Assembly (NCBI RefSeq): GCF_003058365.1
Contig: NZ_CP028858.1
Span: forward strand, 1,910,836-1,974,835
Direction: 5' to 3'
DNA: 64,000 bases
Source of the DNA: Halococcoides cellulosivorans
Lineage (GTDB): Archaea; Halobacteriota; Halobacteria; Halobacteriales; Haloarculaceae
In this document: positions 52,331-61,569 of the stretch, one piece after another
How positions within the stretch are numbered: the stretch's first letter is position 1
Layout: the number at the start of each line of letters is the position of its first letter
Translations under genes and position numbers: made by a program
Notes under the pieces: model-generated
The model's database searches: none
What the model was told of the DNA's origin: nothing
What the model saw: the letters and a program-made list of their open reading frames with translations, nothing else

Positions 52331-53104
52331 ATGAAGCGGGTCCGGTTCCGGGACGACGCGGGGAACGTCCGGGGTGGACGATGGACGACGATCGACGGCG
52401 ACCCCGCCGTGACGAGCGCCGCCGACCCCGTCGGAGACGGGAGTTTCGACGACGACACCTATCGACTCGACGAAGTCGAAGTGCTCCCGCCCTCCCACCC
52501 GACGAAGATCGTCTGCGTCGGCCTGAACTACCGGGATCACGCCGCCGAACAGGGGAAATCGGTGCCCGACCGGCCCATGCTGTTTTTGAAGACGCCGAAC
52601 ACCATCCGTGGCCACGGCGCGACGGTGACACTCCCGAAAGGGAAATCTCGTGTCGACCACGAGGCCGAGCTCGCAGTCGTCATCGGACAGCGCTGCCGGA
52701 ACGTCGACCGCGAGAACGCCGAGGACGTGATCGCGGGGTTCACCTGCATGAACGACCTCTCGAATCGCGACGACCAGCAGCGCGAGCAAAACTGGGTGCG
52801 CGCGAAGGCGTTCGACGGCGCCGCCCCGCTCGGCCCGCTGATCGCCACGCCCGATCACGTGCCACGGGACGCGACCGTCGAGTGTCGTGTCAACGGCGAA
52901 CTCCGCCAGCAGTCCTCCCGAGAGGAGTTCATCTTCTCGATTCCCGAACTTATCGAAGAGATCACCGCGTACATGACCCTCGAACCGGGCGACGTGATCT
53001 CGACCGGGACGCCCGCGGGCGTCGGCCCGCTCGAAGACGGCGATCGCGTCGAGATTACCGTCGAAGGTATCGGGACGCTCGCGAACGACGTCGAATCGGC
53101 CTGA
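52331..53104 (+). CDS. Fumarylacetoacetate hydrolase family protein
   Basis: This 257-residue FAH-fold enzyme has IVCVGLNYRDHAAE, metal-binding VDHEAELAVVIG, GFTCMNDLSNRD and the closing PGDVISTGTPAGVGPL. These proteins hydrolyse, decarboxylate or hydrate 2-keto acids such as acylpyruvates and 2-keto-3-deoxy sugar acids. The nearby Gfo/Idh/MocA and GH3 genes make a sugar-acid pathway plausible, though this is inference from context. Confidence 0.9.
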   Translation: MKRVRFRDDAGNVRGGRWTTIDGDPAVTSAADPVGDGSFDDDTYRLDEVEVLPPSHPTKIVCVGLNYRDHAAEQGKSVPDRPMLFLKTPNTIRGHGATVTLPKGKSRVDHEAELAVVIGQRCRNVDRENAEDVIAGFTCMNDLSNRDDQQREQNWVRAKAFDGAAPLGPLIATPDHVPRDATVECRVNGELRQQSSREEFIFSIPELIEEITAYMTLEPGDVISTGTPAGVGPLEDGDRVEITVEGIGTLANDVESA

Positions 53105-53196
53105 GTGTCGTGTCCGAGCCGACACCACACGGAGTGACGGGCAGGTCCCCGACGACACGGAAGGACTCTTTAGTCCGAATAGCGTTGTGATATCAT

Positions 53197-55428
53197 ATGA
53201 ACGATCTTCCACCCTACCGAGAGTCGTCCCGACCGATCGACGATCGCGTCGCCGACCTCCGCGACCGAATGACCACGCGCGAGAAGGTCGGCCAGCTCGT
53301 CGGCACGTACGTCGGCACGATGTGGACCCACAAGGGCCCCGACGACGTGGCCGACGAAATCCGGGAGTACGGCGTCGGCTCCGCCGTCCCGTTCGGCGTG
53401 TCGGCCGCCGACACGGCCGATCCACTCGCGGCCGCCGAACTCGCGAACGAGCTTCAGGAGGTCGCGATCGAGGAGACGCGCCTCGGAATCCCCCTCGTGA
53501 TCCCCGTCGACGCCACCCACGGCCACGCATACGTCCTCGAATCGACCGTCCTGCCCCACGGCCTCGGCATGGGCGCGACTCGCCGGCCCGCGTTGGCGCG
53601 AGCGGGCGCGAGCGTGACCGCCAGCGAGTGTCGCGCGACCGGTGCATCGGTCGCCTACAGCCCGACCGCCGACATCGCCGCGGACCAGCGCTGGGGGCGC
53701 GCATTCGAGACGTTCGGCGAGACGGCCACGCTCGCGGGGGCGTTCGCCCGCGCGAAAGTCGAAGGGCTGCAAGGCGGGAGGGTCGACGAGGACGATAGCC
53801 ACCAAGAGGGCCTCACCAAGGGTGTCGCCGCCTGCGTGAAGCACTTCCCCGCGTACGGCCAGCCCGTCGGCGGCGAGGACGCCGCCCCGGTCGACGTCAG
53901 CGAGACGACCCTGCGCGAGCGGTTCCTCCCACCGTTCGAGGACGTCATGGCGGCCGCCCCCGCCGTGATGATGCCGTGTTACAACGCCGTCGGGGTCGAG
54001 CCAGCGCATTCCTCCACATGGATGCTCGAGGACCTCTTGCGTGGCGAGTTGGGCTTCGACGGCGCGGTGTTCTCGGACTGGGGCGCGATCCGGATGCTCG
54101 ACGAGGACCACCACGTCGCTCGCGATCACCGCGAGGCGACGTATCTCGCGCGGCAGGCGGGCGTGGACAGCGCCTCGGTCGACGGGCCGACCCACGCCGA
54201 GTCGCTGCTCGACCTCCTGGAGGCGGGCGAACTGTCCGAACAGCGCCTCGATCGACAGGTCGAGCGCATCCTCGCACTGAAATTCGAGCTCGGACTGTTC
54301 GAGGACCCCTACGTCGAGGCCGACCGGGTGCGCGATCAGTTGTTCACCGACGAGCACCGCGCGACTGCGCTGGAGGCGGCCCGCGATTCGATGACGCTGC
54401 TGGACAACGACGGGGTGCTCCCACTCGATGCGAGTGACGACGTCCTCGTGACCGGCCCGAACGCCGACTCGCTGGTCGGGCAGTGTGGCGGGTGGACCTG
54501 GCCCGACGAGGACGGCCTCGCGGGCACGACCGTCCGTGAGGGCCTCGACGATGCCCTCGACGGCGATCTGGTGTACGAGCCCGGTGCGGACTACACCGCC
54601 GAGCGCGACCTGGAGGCGGTCGAAACAGCGGCCCGCGACGCCGACGCCGCGGTCGCGGTCGTCGGCGAGGGCTGGTACATCCACGAGTTCGGCGGCGACG
54701 GCTCTGGCGACGCCGAGGCCTGGCCCCGACGGGACGACCTCTCGCTCCCACCGGCCCAGCGCCGCCTGCTCGACACGCTGTTCGAGACACCGACTCCGAC
54801 GGCAGTCGTGCTCGTCTCCGGACGCCCGCTCGCGGTCACCGAGGCCGCCGAGCGCGCCGACGCGGTCCTGATGGCGTACTATCCCGGATCGACGGGTGGG
54901 ACGGCGGTCGCCGAGACGCTACTGGGCGACGTGAACCCCGGCGGCGCGCTCCCGGTGTCGGTCCCCCGGTCGGCGAGTCGCGTGCCCGAGCGCATCGAGG
55001 ATCGCCCGCACCCGACGCCGATCGGGAGCGAGCACCACCTCGACAGCTACGATCCCCTGTATCCCTTCGGCCACGGCGAGAGCTACACCGACTTCGAGGT
55101 CGGCGCGCCCGAGGCCCCCGCGACGGTCCGGCCCGGCGAGCGGGTGACTGTCGAGGTGCCGGTCGAAAACGTCGGGGATCGCGCGGGCGAGCGCGTCGTC
55201 GACGTGTTCGTCCGCGATCGGGTGAGTTCGGTCGTCACACCACGCCACGAACACGTCGGCTTCGATCGCGTCGCGGTCGATCCCGGCGAGACCGAGACCG
55301 CGACGGTGGAGTTCGCGGCGTCCGAGCTATCGGTCCAGGACGGGCGCGAGCGACGGATCGAACCCGGCGCATTCGAGGTCATCGTGGGCGAGGAGTCGGC
55401 GACGATCGAACTGGAGAGCGACTACTGA
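53197..55428 (+). CDS. Glycoside hydrolase family 3 beta-glycosidase
   Basis: This 743-residue GH3 enzyme has a TIM barrel with VKHFPAYGQP (Lys215-His216) and the nucleophile Asp294 in VFSDWGAI. It also has the (alpha/beta)6 sandwich with VVVGEGWYIHEFGGDG and SGRPL, and a C-terminal fibronectin-III-like domain (about 640-740). No signal peptide is visible, so it is probably cytoplasmic beta-glucosidase or beta-xylosidase. A TTTAG-like promoter element lies about 25 nt upstream. Confidence 0.92.
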   Translation: MNDLPPYRESSRPIDDRVADLRDRMTTREKVGQLVGTYVGTMWTHKGPDDVADEIREYGVGSAVPFGVSAADTADPLAAAELANELQEVAIEETRLGIPLVIPVDATHGHAYVLESTVLPHGLGMGATRRPALARAGASVTASECRATGASVAYSPTADIAADQRWGRAFETFGETATLAGAFARAKVEGLQGGRVDEDDSHQEGLTKGVAACVKHFPAYGQPVGGEDAAPVDVSETTLRERFLPPFEDVMAAAPAVMMPCYNAVGVEPAHSSTWMLEDLLRGELGFDGAVFSDWGAIRMLDEDHHVARDHREATYLARQAGVDSASVDGPTHAESLLDLLEAGELSEQRLDRQVERILALKFELGLFEDPYVEADRVRDQLFTDEHRATALEAARDSMTLLDNDGVLPLDASDDVLVTGPNADSLVGQCGGWTWPDEDGLAGTTVREGLDDALDGDLVYEPGADYTAERDLEAVETAARDADAAVAVVGEGWYIHEFGGDGSGDAEAWPRRDDLSLPPAQRRLLDTLFETPTPTAVVLVSGRPLAVTEAAERADAVLMAYYPGSTGGTAVAETLLGDVNPGGALPVSVPRSASRVPERIEDRPHPTPIGSEHHLDSYDPLYPFGHGESYTDFEVGAPEAPATVRPGERVTVEVPVENVGDRAGERVVDVFVRDRVSSVVTPRHEHVGFDRVAVDPGETETATVEFAASELSVQDGRERRIEPGAFEVIVGEESATIELESDY

Positions 55429-55640
55429 GAAGGCCTGTCGAGTTCCGATCGAATCGACTCGCGGGCCGCGCGGGCGTGCTCGGGCACCTCGGAATCGGCC
55501 CACAGTCCGGCCCCGGAGTCGATGGCCTCGCGGCGGTGATCGAGGAGCCGATCGACGCAGTCGTCGATGGTTTCGTCGTCGGCTTTCAGCCCGGTGAGCG
55601 CGGCATACGTGTCCTCACCGTGTTGAACAGTCAGGCTCAT
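55422..55640 (-). CDS. Orphan VapB/RelB-like antitoxin
   Basis: This 72-residue protein has the small antitoxin-like segment VQHGEDTYAALTGLKADDETIDDCVDRLLDHRR, matching the haloarchaeal VapB/DUF7557 pattern. The start is the ATG at 55640. No toxin gene follows on the minus strand (the GH3 gene is convergent and overlaps by 7 nt), so it is an orphan or acts on a distant toxin. Confidence 0.6.
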   Translation of the reverse strand: MSLTVQHGEDTYAALTGLKADDETIDDCVDRLLDHRREAIDSGAGLWADSEVPEHARAARESIRSELDRPSQ

Positions 55641-55764
55641 AGCAAACAATTGCATTCGTAATTTGAAATGTGGTCGGCCGATCTGGTGAGAAACAGATCC
55701 ATGCGAGTGAACGCCGAGTAGATCGATGACAAAAAATCGTCTCCAGACACTCATCGATAGTGGG

Positions 55765-55773
55765 AATATATTT
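55765..55773 (+). promoter_or_regulatory. TATA box of AbrB-PIN pair
   Basis: AATATATTT is centred about 29 nt before the ATG at 55798, as expected for a leaderless haloarchaeal transcript. Confidence 0.55.
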
Positions 55774-55797
55774 GAGTCTCCCCGGATTAGCTGACGT

Positions 55798-56028
55798 ATG
55801 GGTTCGACCAGCCTCGACGACCGGGGGCGCTTGACGCTCCCGAAGGAACTCCGCGAGCGGTATGGCGATCGATACTACGCCATCGACATCGATGACGGCG
55901 TCAAGCTCGTCCCCGTCGCGGAGGATCCGCTGGCGGCGCTCCGCGACGAGTTCGCTGACGTCGACAAGAGTGCCGACGAGCTTCGAGACGGGGCCCGGAC
56001 CGCGATGCTCGACGAGGCTGGCGAATAG
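55798..56028 (+). CDS. AbrB/MazE-type antitoxin
   Basis: This 76-residue protein has an N-terminal swapped-hairpin AbrB motif (SLDDRGRLTLPKELRERYG) and an acidic C-terminal tail that should wrap the toxin. It directly precedes the PIN gene with no intervening base, forming a VapBC-type module. It probably autorepresses the promoter. Confidence 0.85.
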   Translation: MGSTSLDDRGRLTLPKELRERYGDRYYAIDIDDGVKLVPVAEDPLAALRDEFADVDKSADELRDGARTAMLDEAGE

Positions 56029-56403
56029 ATGTACGCAGAGACCGACTTCCTTCTCGCCCTGATCAAAGACGACGACTGGCTGGGCGACGCCGCCGAGGCA
56101 GTCTACGAGGCCCACGCCGACGACCTGTGGACCTCACAGTTCACGCTCGCCGAACTGTTGATGGTTGCCTATCGGGAGGATCGGGATGTCGAACGCGTCG
56201 TCACGAACGCCACCTCGCTGGTCACCGTTCGCGGCGACGAAACGGCGATCGTCGCGGCGGCAACACACGTCAAGGAGTACGGACTGACACCGTTCGATGC
56301 GATCCACCTGGTGATGGCCGACGGTGATCGGATCGTCTCCAGTGACGACAGCTACGACGGCCTGATTCCGCGGCGTGATCTTCGAGAGTATCGACCCGAG
56401 TGA
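56029..56403 (+). CDS. VapC-type PIN-domain toxin
   Basis: This 124-residue PIN ribonuclease has acidic residues in MYAETDFLLALIKDDD, LAELLMVA, LTPFDAIHLVMA and VSSDDSYDGL. All four conserved carboxylates are present, so it should be active on RNA (tRNA or rRNA in the characterised family members). The partner antitoxin is immediately upstream. Confidence 0.85.
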   Translation: MYAETDFLLALIKDDDWLGDAAEAVYEAHADDLWTSQFTLAELLMVAYREDRDVERVVTNATSLVTVRGDETAIVAAATHVKEYGLTPFDAIHLVMADGDRIVSSDDSYDGLIPRRDLREYRPE

Positions 56404-56425
56404 GCCGTAAACTGAAAGCGACCGC

Positions 56426-57730
56426 TCAGGCGAAATCGTCGAACGTCGGCCGGTCGTGCGCGCCAGGGAACGCCTCGACGGGCACCTGGGTCTGATCGCC
56501 CGAAGCCATGTCCTTGATCGTCACCTCGTCGTTCGCGAGGTCCTGCTCGCCGACGATGACGACCGTCTCGCTGTTGATCGAGTCGGCGTAGTCGAGTTGC
56601 CCCCCAAAGCCGCGATCCGAGAGGTCGGTCTCGACGACGTGGCCCCGCTCGCGCAGATCGCGGGCGATCCGGGCCGCGACCGGACGGGTGTCGCCGACCT
56701 GGAGGACATAATAGTCGGTCGCGATCGATTCCTCGGGCCAGACGCCCGCGCGCTGACAGAGCAGGCCGAGCGTGGCGTGGCCGGGCGCGACGCCGACCGC
56801 CGGGGTGGGTGGGCCGCCGAACGATTCGATCAGGTCGTCGTAGCGGCCGCCGCCGAACACCGCCCGGGAGACCTCGCCCGTCGAGTCGAAACACTCGAAG
56901 ACGACACCCGTGTAGTAATCCAGGCCGCGGGCAGTCGTCAGCGAGAGGTTACACTGTTCGGAGACGCCGAGATCCGCCGCAGCATCGAGGACGGCCTCCA
57001 GATTGTCGAGCGCCGCGTCGAGCGTCTCGCTGGTGGCGAACTCCCGGACTGCGCCGAGGTCGTCGGTGCCGGCGACGAGCACCTCGTCGAACTGCCGGGC
57101 CTGGTCGATACCGAGGCCCGCGTCGACCAGCATATCGATGTAGGCTGCCTCCTCGACTTTCGCGCGCTTGTCGACCGCCCGGATCGCCGCGCGACGGTCG
57201 ACGTCGGCCTCGAAGGTGTCGAGCAGCGCGCCCAGCACGTCCCGATGGGAGACCCGAAACTCGAAGTCCTCGCCCGTCAGCCCGAGCGCGTCGAGCGCGT
57301 CGGCGGCGACCGCGAGCACCTCGGCGTCAGCGATCGGTTCGCGCGACCCGAAGACGTCGATATTCGTCTGGTAGAACTCCCGAAAGCGGCCCTGCTGGAC
57401 CTGTTCGTACCGCCAGAACGGCCGCGTCGACACCCACTTGATCGGCTTCGACAGGGCCTGCTGGCGCGCGACGACCATGCGCGCGACCGTCGGGGTGAGT
57501 TCGGGCGTGAGCGCCACGTCACGGCCGCCCTTGTCCTCGAAGCTGTACAGTTCCTCTAAGATCTCCTCGCCGGACTTGTCGGCGTACATCGCGGCGTCTT
57601 CGAGTGCGGGCGTGCCGATCTCGCGGAAGCCATAGCGCTGCGCGGCGTCCTCGACGGTGTCGATGACCTCGCGGCGGGCGGCCATCTCGGGCGGGTAGAA
57701 GTCACGAAAGCCCTTGATGCGGTCGTACAT
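56426..57730 (-). CDS. hisS: Histidyl-tRNA synthetase
   Basis: This 434-residue class II synthetase has the N-terminal IKGFRDFYPPEMAARR, motif 2 ALYxW-type FWRYEQVQQGRFREFYQ, the histidine loops GLDYYTGVVFE and GGGRYDDL (motif 3), and a C-terminal anticodon-binding domain from about 330 (YYVLQVGDT). The length is normal. It is divergent from the aldo/keto reductase gene and convergent with the VapBC module. Confidence 0.96.
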   Translation of the reverse strand: MYDRIKGFRDFYPPEMAARREVIDTVEDAAQRYGFREIGTPALEDAAMYADKSGEEILEELYSFEDKGGRDVALTPELTPTVARMVVARQQALSKPIKWVSTRPFWRYEQVQQGRFREFYQTNIDVFGSREPIADAEVLAVAADALDALGLTGEDFEFRVSHRDVLGALLDTFEADVDRRAAIRAVDKRAKVEEAAYIDMLVDAGLGIDQARQFDEVLVAGTDDLGAVREFATSETLDAALDNLEAVLDAAADLGVSEQCNLSLTTARGLDYYTGVVFECFDSTGEVSRAVFGGGRYDDLIESFGGPPTPAVGVAPGHATLGLLCQRAGVWPEESIATDYYVLQVGDTRPVAARIARDLRERGHVVETDLSDRGFGGQLDYADSINSETVVIVGEQDLANDEVTIKDMASGDQTQVPVEAFPGAHDRPTFDDFA

Positions 57731-57803
57731 ACGCCGGATTCGGGCAGCGGGCGTTTGAAACTGTCCGTTCGGGCGGAGCTATATGCCGTGGGCGGTCCTA
57801 TCC

Positions 57804-58628
57804 ATGAGCATGGAGTTCGAAACCGCCGCCGGGCACGAGGTCCCGAAACTCGGGCTCGGCACCTGGCAGATGGATCCCGCGGTCGCACGCGAGACGGTCC
57901 AGACCGCCCTCGATCTGGGCTATCGTCACGTCGATACCGCCCAGGCCTACGGCAATGAGGCCGCCGTCGGGGCCGCACTGCGCGAGTCGCCCGTCGATCG
58001 CGAGGAGGTCTTTCTCACGACGAAAGTCCACGGGATGCGCCGGTCGTTCGATTCGATCGTCGCCTCAGCGCGTGACAGTCTCGACCGCCTCGGCGTCGAA
58101 CAGGTCGATCTCCTCCTCATTCACTGGCCGAACCCGCTGGCCGACCTGGAGACCGTGATCGCCGCTCTGGAGGAGGCCCGCGAACGAGGCTGGACGCGGT
58201 CGATCGGCGTCTCGAACTTCGGGCGCGATCGCCTCGCTCGCGCCCGACGGCTGGCCGACGGCGAGATTCTGACCGACCAGGTCCTCTTTCACCCGTGGTG
58301 GCCCCAGCGGGAGTTGCTCTCCTACTGTCAGGACGAGGACGTCATCCTGACCGCCTACAGCCCACTCGCGAACGGCGGTGCGATCGACGATAGGGTGCTC
58401 GCGGCGGTCGGCAAGCGCCACGAGAAAACGGCCGTCCAGACCGCACTCCGGTGGGTCACCCAGCACGAAAACGTCGTCACGATCCCGATGTCGACGAGTC
58501 GGAACCACCTCGCGGAGAACCTCGATATCTTCGATTTCCGCCTCTCACAGGCCGAACACGACCGCATCACGCGCCCGTCGTACTACAAAACGGGCGTGAC
58601 GATGGCGCGTGGCATGCTCGGGCTGTGA
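57804..58628 (+). CDS. Aldo/keto reductase
   Basis: This 274-residue AKR has the catalytic tetrad in HVDTAQAYGNE (Asp, Tyr), LTTKVHG (Lys) and LLIHWPNP (His). Family phrases include GLGTWQM, IGVSNFG and IPMSTSRNHLAENLDIFDF. It reduces a carbonyl with NADPH; the substrate is unknown. The ATG at 57804 or 57810 may be used. A TATA-like CTATATG at 57779-57785 favours these over 57783. Confidence 0.92.
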   Translation: MSMEFETAAGHEVPKLGLGTWQMDPAVARETVQTALDLGYRHVDTAQAYGNEAAVGAALRESPVDREEVFLTTKVHGMRRSFDSIVASARDSLDRLGVEQVDLLLIHWPNPLADLETVIAALEEARERGWTRSIGVSNFGRDRLARARRLADGEILTDQVLFHPWWPQRELLSYCQDEDVILTAYSPLANGGAIDDRVLAAVGKRHEKTAVQTALRWVTQHENVVTIPMSTSRNHLAENLDIFDFRLSQAEHDRITRPSYYKTGVTMARGMLGL

Positions 58629-58688
58629 CCCATCCGGTTCTAGAGTGGGATCTGGCCCACCGGCCGAGCGACCGGGTAAGCCGGCGAC

Positions 58689-59738
58689 TCAGTGCTGAAC
58701 GGTGTCGATCCGACCCGCGTCCAGATCCGCCTCGACCGATCGGGCCGCTTCGACCATGTTCGCCATCTTCTGGTAGGCGACGTCGCGATCGAGCAGTTTC
58801 AGGCCACAGTCGGGTGAGACCGTCAGGCGCTCGGGCGGGACGACCTCGAGGCCTTTGCGGATGTTGGCCTCGATCTGATCGACCGATTCGACCGTCGCGT
58901 CGTGAACGTCGAGGACGCCCAGCGCGAGGTCTTTCTCGAAAGTGGGCTCTTTGAACACGTCGATCTGCTCGAAGTCGCCGTTCGCGAGTTCGAGGTCGAA
59001 CTCCTCGACCGGATAATCGAGAATCTCGGGGTAGATCCGCGAGTAATCGCCATAACAGACGTGCAGACCCAGGCGGACGTCCTCGGGCACGTCTGCGACC
59101 ACGTGGTCGAGGGCTTCGCCGACGATGGCGTGGTCGTCGGGCGTCGTCGCGAGCGCGGGTTCGTCGATCTGGATGTAGCGCGCGCCGGCGTCGACCAGAT
59201 CGAGGATCTCCTCGTTGACGAGGTCCGCGAGCGCGTAGGTCAGTTCCTCCTCAGAGCCGTAGTGTTCGTCGAAACTCCAGGAGGCGAGCGTGTACGGGCC
59301 CGTGATCGGGACCTTCACCGGTGAGTCGGTGACCGACGCCGTGAACTCGTACTCCTCGCGGAGCCAGGGCTCGTCGTAGGCGACCCGGTCCACGACGGAG
59401 GGCTTGTCGAAGTAGTTGTGCCCCCAGACCTTGACGCGGCCGTTGAACTCGTAGCCCTCGATTCGCTCGGCGAAGAATTCGACCATCTCGTTGCGGCGCA
59501 TCTCGCCGTCGCTGACGACGTCCAGTCCCGCGCGGTCGTGTTCCTGGGTGATCAGGCGCGCGGCGTCGTCGAGTGATTCCTGCCAGTCCGACTCGTCGAA
59601 GTCCGCCTCGGGGTCTTCGTACAGCTCGCGGGCGCGGTCGTGCCAGGTCGGTTTGGGATGGGAGCCCACGATGGTCGTCAGCAGGAAATGCTCGTTCGGG
59701 TGATCGTCGGGTCGGAACTGTGCGCGTGTGTCAGTCAT
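58689..59738 (-). CDS. metE: Methionine synthase, MetE-type catalytic barrel
   Basis: This 349-residue core methionine synthase corresponds to the C-terminal catalytic barrel of MetE. Zinc ligands are visible in LGLHVCYGDYSRI (His-x-Cys) and VSPDCGLK (Cys). VVSDGEMRRNEMVEFFAE and QIDEPALAT are substrate-binding blocks. Short archaeal core enzymes take methyl from a donor other than the triglutamyl folate of full-length MetE. It overlaps the upstream MetE-like gene by ATGA. Confidence 0.9.
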   Translation of the reverse strand: MTDTRAQFRPDDHPNEHFLLTTIVGSHPKPTWHDRARELYEDPEADFDESDWQESLDDAARLITQEHDRAGLDVVSDGEMRRNEMVEFFAERIEGYEFNGRVKVWGHNYFDKPSVVDRVAYDEPWLREEYEFTASVTDSPVKVPITGPYTLASWSFDEHYGSEEELTYALADLVNEEILDLVDAGARYIQIDEPALATTPDDHAIVGEALDHVVADVPEDVRLGLHVCYGDYSRIYPEILDYPVEEFDLELANGDFEQIDVFKEPTFEKDLALGVLDVHDATVESVDQIEANIRKGLEVVPPERLTVSPDCGLKLLDRDVAYQKMANMVEAARSVEADLDAGRIDTVQH

Positions 59739-60712
59739 TGCTCGACCTCCGCTGGGGCCGCGGCGAGTGCATCCAGTTTCGCTTCGAACTTATTGTCCGG
59801 TAGATAGAACAGCTCGGTGTTCGCCGTCGCGATCACCGTCTCGGGGCTCGCGGCGCTTAGCGCGTCTTCGACGGTCGTCGCGATCCCTGCAGGCGACTCG
59901 ACGAGGGTGTTCTGCCCGTCGACCGCGCCGACGGCGAGGGTGTCGGGCGCGCCGAATTGGGCGAGACGGTCGAGTGCGGCGTCAGCCGAGGTGACGAAAT
60001 CCAGGCCGACGCCGTCGGCGACCTCGGTGAGACCGGGGTAGGTGTCGGCGTCGGGGACGCCCCAATAGGACTGGACGATCGTTTCCTCGGCTGCGCCGGC
60101 GACCTGTTCGATCGCGTCGAGCGTGCGGTCGATCGCGTCGGGCGGATCGACGGCGAGCGAGGGTTCCGCGAGCACGAGCGAGTCGATCGCCGGGAACTGC
60201 TCGATCTCGGCGACGAGCAGGTCGGCGATCGCCGCGAGGTACTCGCCCGCGTCGCCATAGTACTCGTCGGTCCCCAGGTCGGCCAGCGAGTACGGGCCGG
60301 GCAGGACCGCCTGGAGCGATCCATCGGCGTCCACGGCCGCAGCGGCTGCGTCGAGTTCGGCCGCGACGTCCCCGCTCGCCTGGAGGTCCTCGACCACGAC
60401 CGGGTCGCGATAGAAGTTGTTGTTGTCGTAGTACCGCACGATCCCGCGGGTTTCGACACCCGCGGCCTGGGTCAGCGGGTGGGCGAGCATGTCGTCCCAC
60501 CGCGCCTGGCCCTCGACGATCCGATCGAGGCCCGCCGATTCCTGGCGCTCGACGACCGCCGCGCGCACCTCGTCGTAGACGTCGACGATCGCGTCGCTCT
60601 CGGTGCCGTCGATCAGATCCGCCTTCTGGTGGCCTTTCAGCTCCGAGAGGTCGTCTTTCGCCCAGTCGGGCAGGGGATACAGTCCGAGCGTCGCCGCCTC
60701 GCATACTGTCAT
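59735..60712 (-). CDS. MetE-like barrel lacking zinc ligands
   Basis: This 325-residue protein has the same TIM-barrel family as its downstream partner (ATLGLYPLPDW, ARWDDMLAHP, VLPGPYSLADLG, LVLAEPSLA). Where MetE has the His-x-Cys zinc site it has VQSYWGVPDA, so zinc-dependent homocysteine binding is unlikely. It may be the split equivalent of the non-catalytic N-terminal barrel of bacterial MetE, working with the coupled downstream protein. The ATG at 60712 lies 24 nt from the TATA box. Confidence 0.82.
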   Translation of the reverse strand: MTVCEAATLGLYPLPDWAKDDLSELKGHQKADLIDGTESDAIVDVYDEVRAAVVERQESAGLDRIVEGQARWDDMLAHPLTQAAGVETRGIVRYYDNNNFYRDPVVVEDLQASGDVAAELDAAAAAVDADGSLQAVLPGPYSLADLGTDEYYGDAGEYLAAIADLLVAEIEQFPAIDSLVLAEPSLAVDPPDAIDRTLDAIEQVAGAAEETIVQSYWGVPDADTYPGLTEVADGVGLDFVTSADAALDRLAQFGAPDTLAVGAVDGQNTLVESPAGIATTVEDALSAASPETVIATANTELFYLPDNKFEAKLDALAAAPAEVEQ

Positions 60713-60735
60713 TACTGCGGCTTGGCCATGCCGGG

Positions 60736-60749
60736 CTTTAATATTTACC
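60736..60749 (-). promoter_or_regulatory. TATA box of the MetE-like operon
   Basis: CTTTAATATTTACC on the plus strand (GGTAAATATTAAAG on the transcribed side) is centred about 30 nt before the ATG at 60712 and is the most AT-rich motif in the vicinity. Confidence 0.55.
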
Positions 60750-60805
60750 ACTGCGTCGTATGTTCGTGAGTAATTCTCAGGGCGGGCCCCGGTGACGTCC
60801 CCGCG

Positions 60806-61141
60806 TCAGTCCGAGTGGACTCGCGTCAGTGCTCGAATCCGATCGGCGACCCGATGCATCGTCGTCGTATCGAGTTGGGCGACGCGTTTCGTGATCTCCT
60901 GGTGGGGCAAGACATGCAGTGACCAGGGTCTCACGAAACTCGGGTAGGTCTTCAGTCCGCCGTCGGAGATGGACCCTCGCTCGATCGGAACCGCCTCGGG
61001 GCGTTCGGTCGAGGTGACGACGGCAACGGTGTAGCGATTGCCGTAGAACGGTCGCTCGCGGTTCGAAACGACGAGATACGGCCGGCGACCCGATTTGAAC
61101 GTGGCCGGGCCGATAACGACGCTGCCCTGTGCGTACGCCAT
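60806..61141 (-). CDS. PemK/MazF-like toxin
   Basis: This 111-residue protein has a beta-barrel pattern of the MazF/PemK family: YAQGSVVIGPATFKSGRRPYLVVSNRERPF, VAVVTSTERP, then SFVRPWSLHVLPHQEI and a C-terminal helix MHRVADRIRALTRV. It is expected to cut RNA. Its start codon directly abuts the stop of the upstream HTH gene. Confidence 0.75.
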   Translation of the reverse strand: MAYAQGSVVIGPATFKSGRRPYLVVSNRERPFYGNRYTVAVVTSTERPEAVPIERGSISDGGLKTYPSFVRPWSLHVLPHQEITKRVAQLDTTTMHRVADRIRALTRVHSD

Positions 61142-61489
61142 CTATGCATTTTCACCGAGGTCCGGCGCGTCGACGGCCCACTCGTCGTCGTAGGCGTCGT
61201 CACCGTACTCCTCGGCGACGGTCGACAGCGAGACGACTGTCGCCATTCGTGACGCACCGACATCGTCGGCGACCGCCCAGTACGAATCGACCTTCCGAAC
61301 GAGGCCCCGATCACGCAGTCGAGAGAGCGTCTTGTGGACACTCGCGTGCGGCACGTCGGTCAACTCCGCGAGTTCCTTCGGCGCGAACCCCATCTCGGGA
61401 TGATCGAGTAGGACCCCCAGCAGCGCCTCGGCATTGGTATCGGGAGAGACTGGTGGCGCGTCGGCAGCGTCGTCGATTCTGATCGGCAT
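61142..61489 (-). CDS. Winged-helix antitoxin/regulator paired with MazF-like toxin
   Basis: This 115-residue protein has a MarR-type winged helix in the middle (LLGVLLDHPEMGFAPKELAELTDVPHASVHKTLSRLRDRGLV) and an acidic C-terminal tail (YGDDAYDDEWAVDAPD) suited to toxin binding. The start is the ATG at 61489 (MPIRIDDAADAPP). It directly precedes the PemK/MazF-like gene, forming a toxin-antitoxin module with an HTH-type antitoxin. Confidence 0.75.
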   Translation of the reverse strand: MPIRIDDAADAPPVSPDTNAEALLGVLLDHPEMGFAPKELAELTDVPHASVHKTLSRLRDRGLVRKVDSYWAVADDVGASRMATVVSLSTVAEEYGDDAYDDEWAVDAPDLGENA

Positions 61490-61569
61490 GTCCCTGTTTG
61501 TCAGCGTTCGTCTGCGATCGTCATAACGATTGTGTCGTGCGGCCACAGTCAGCGGCCTGCGGCGTCGAC

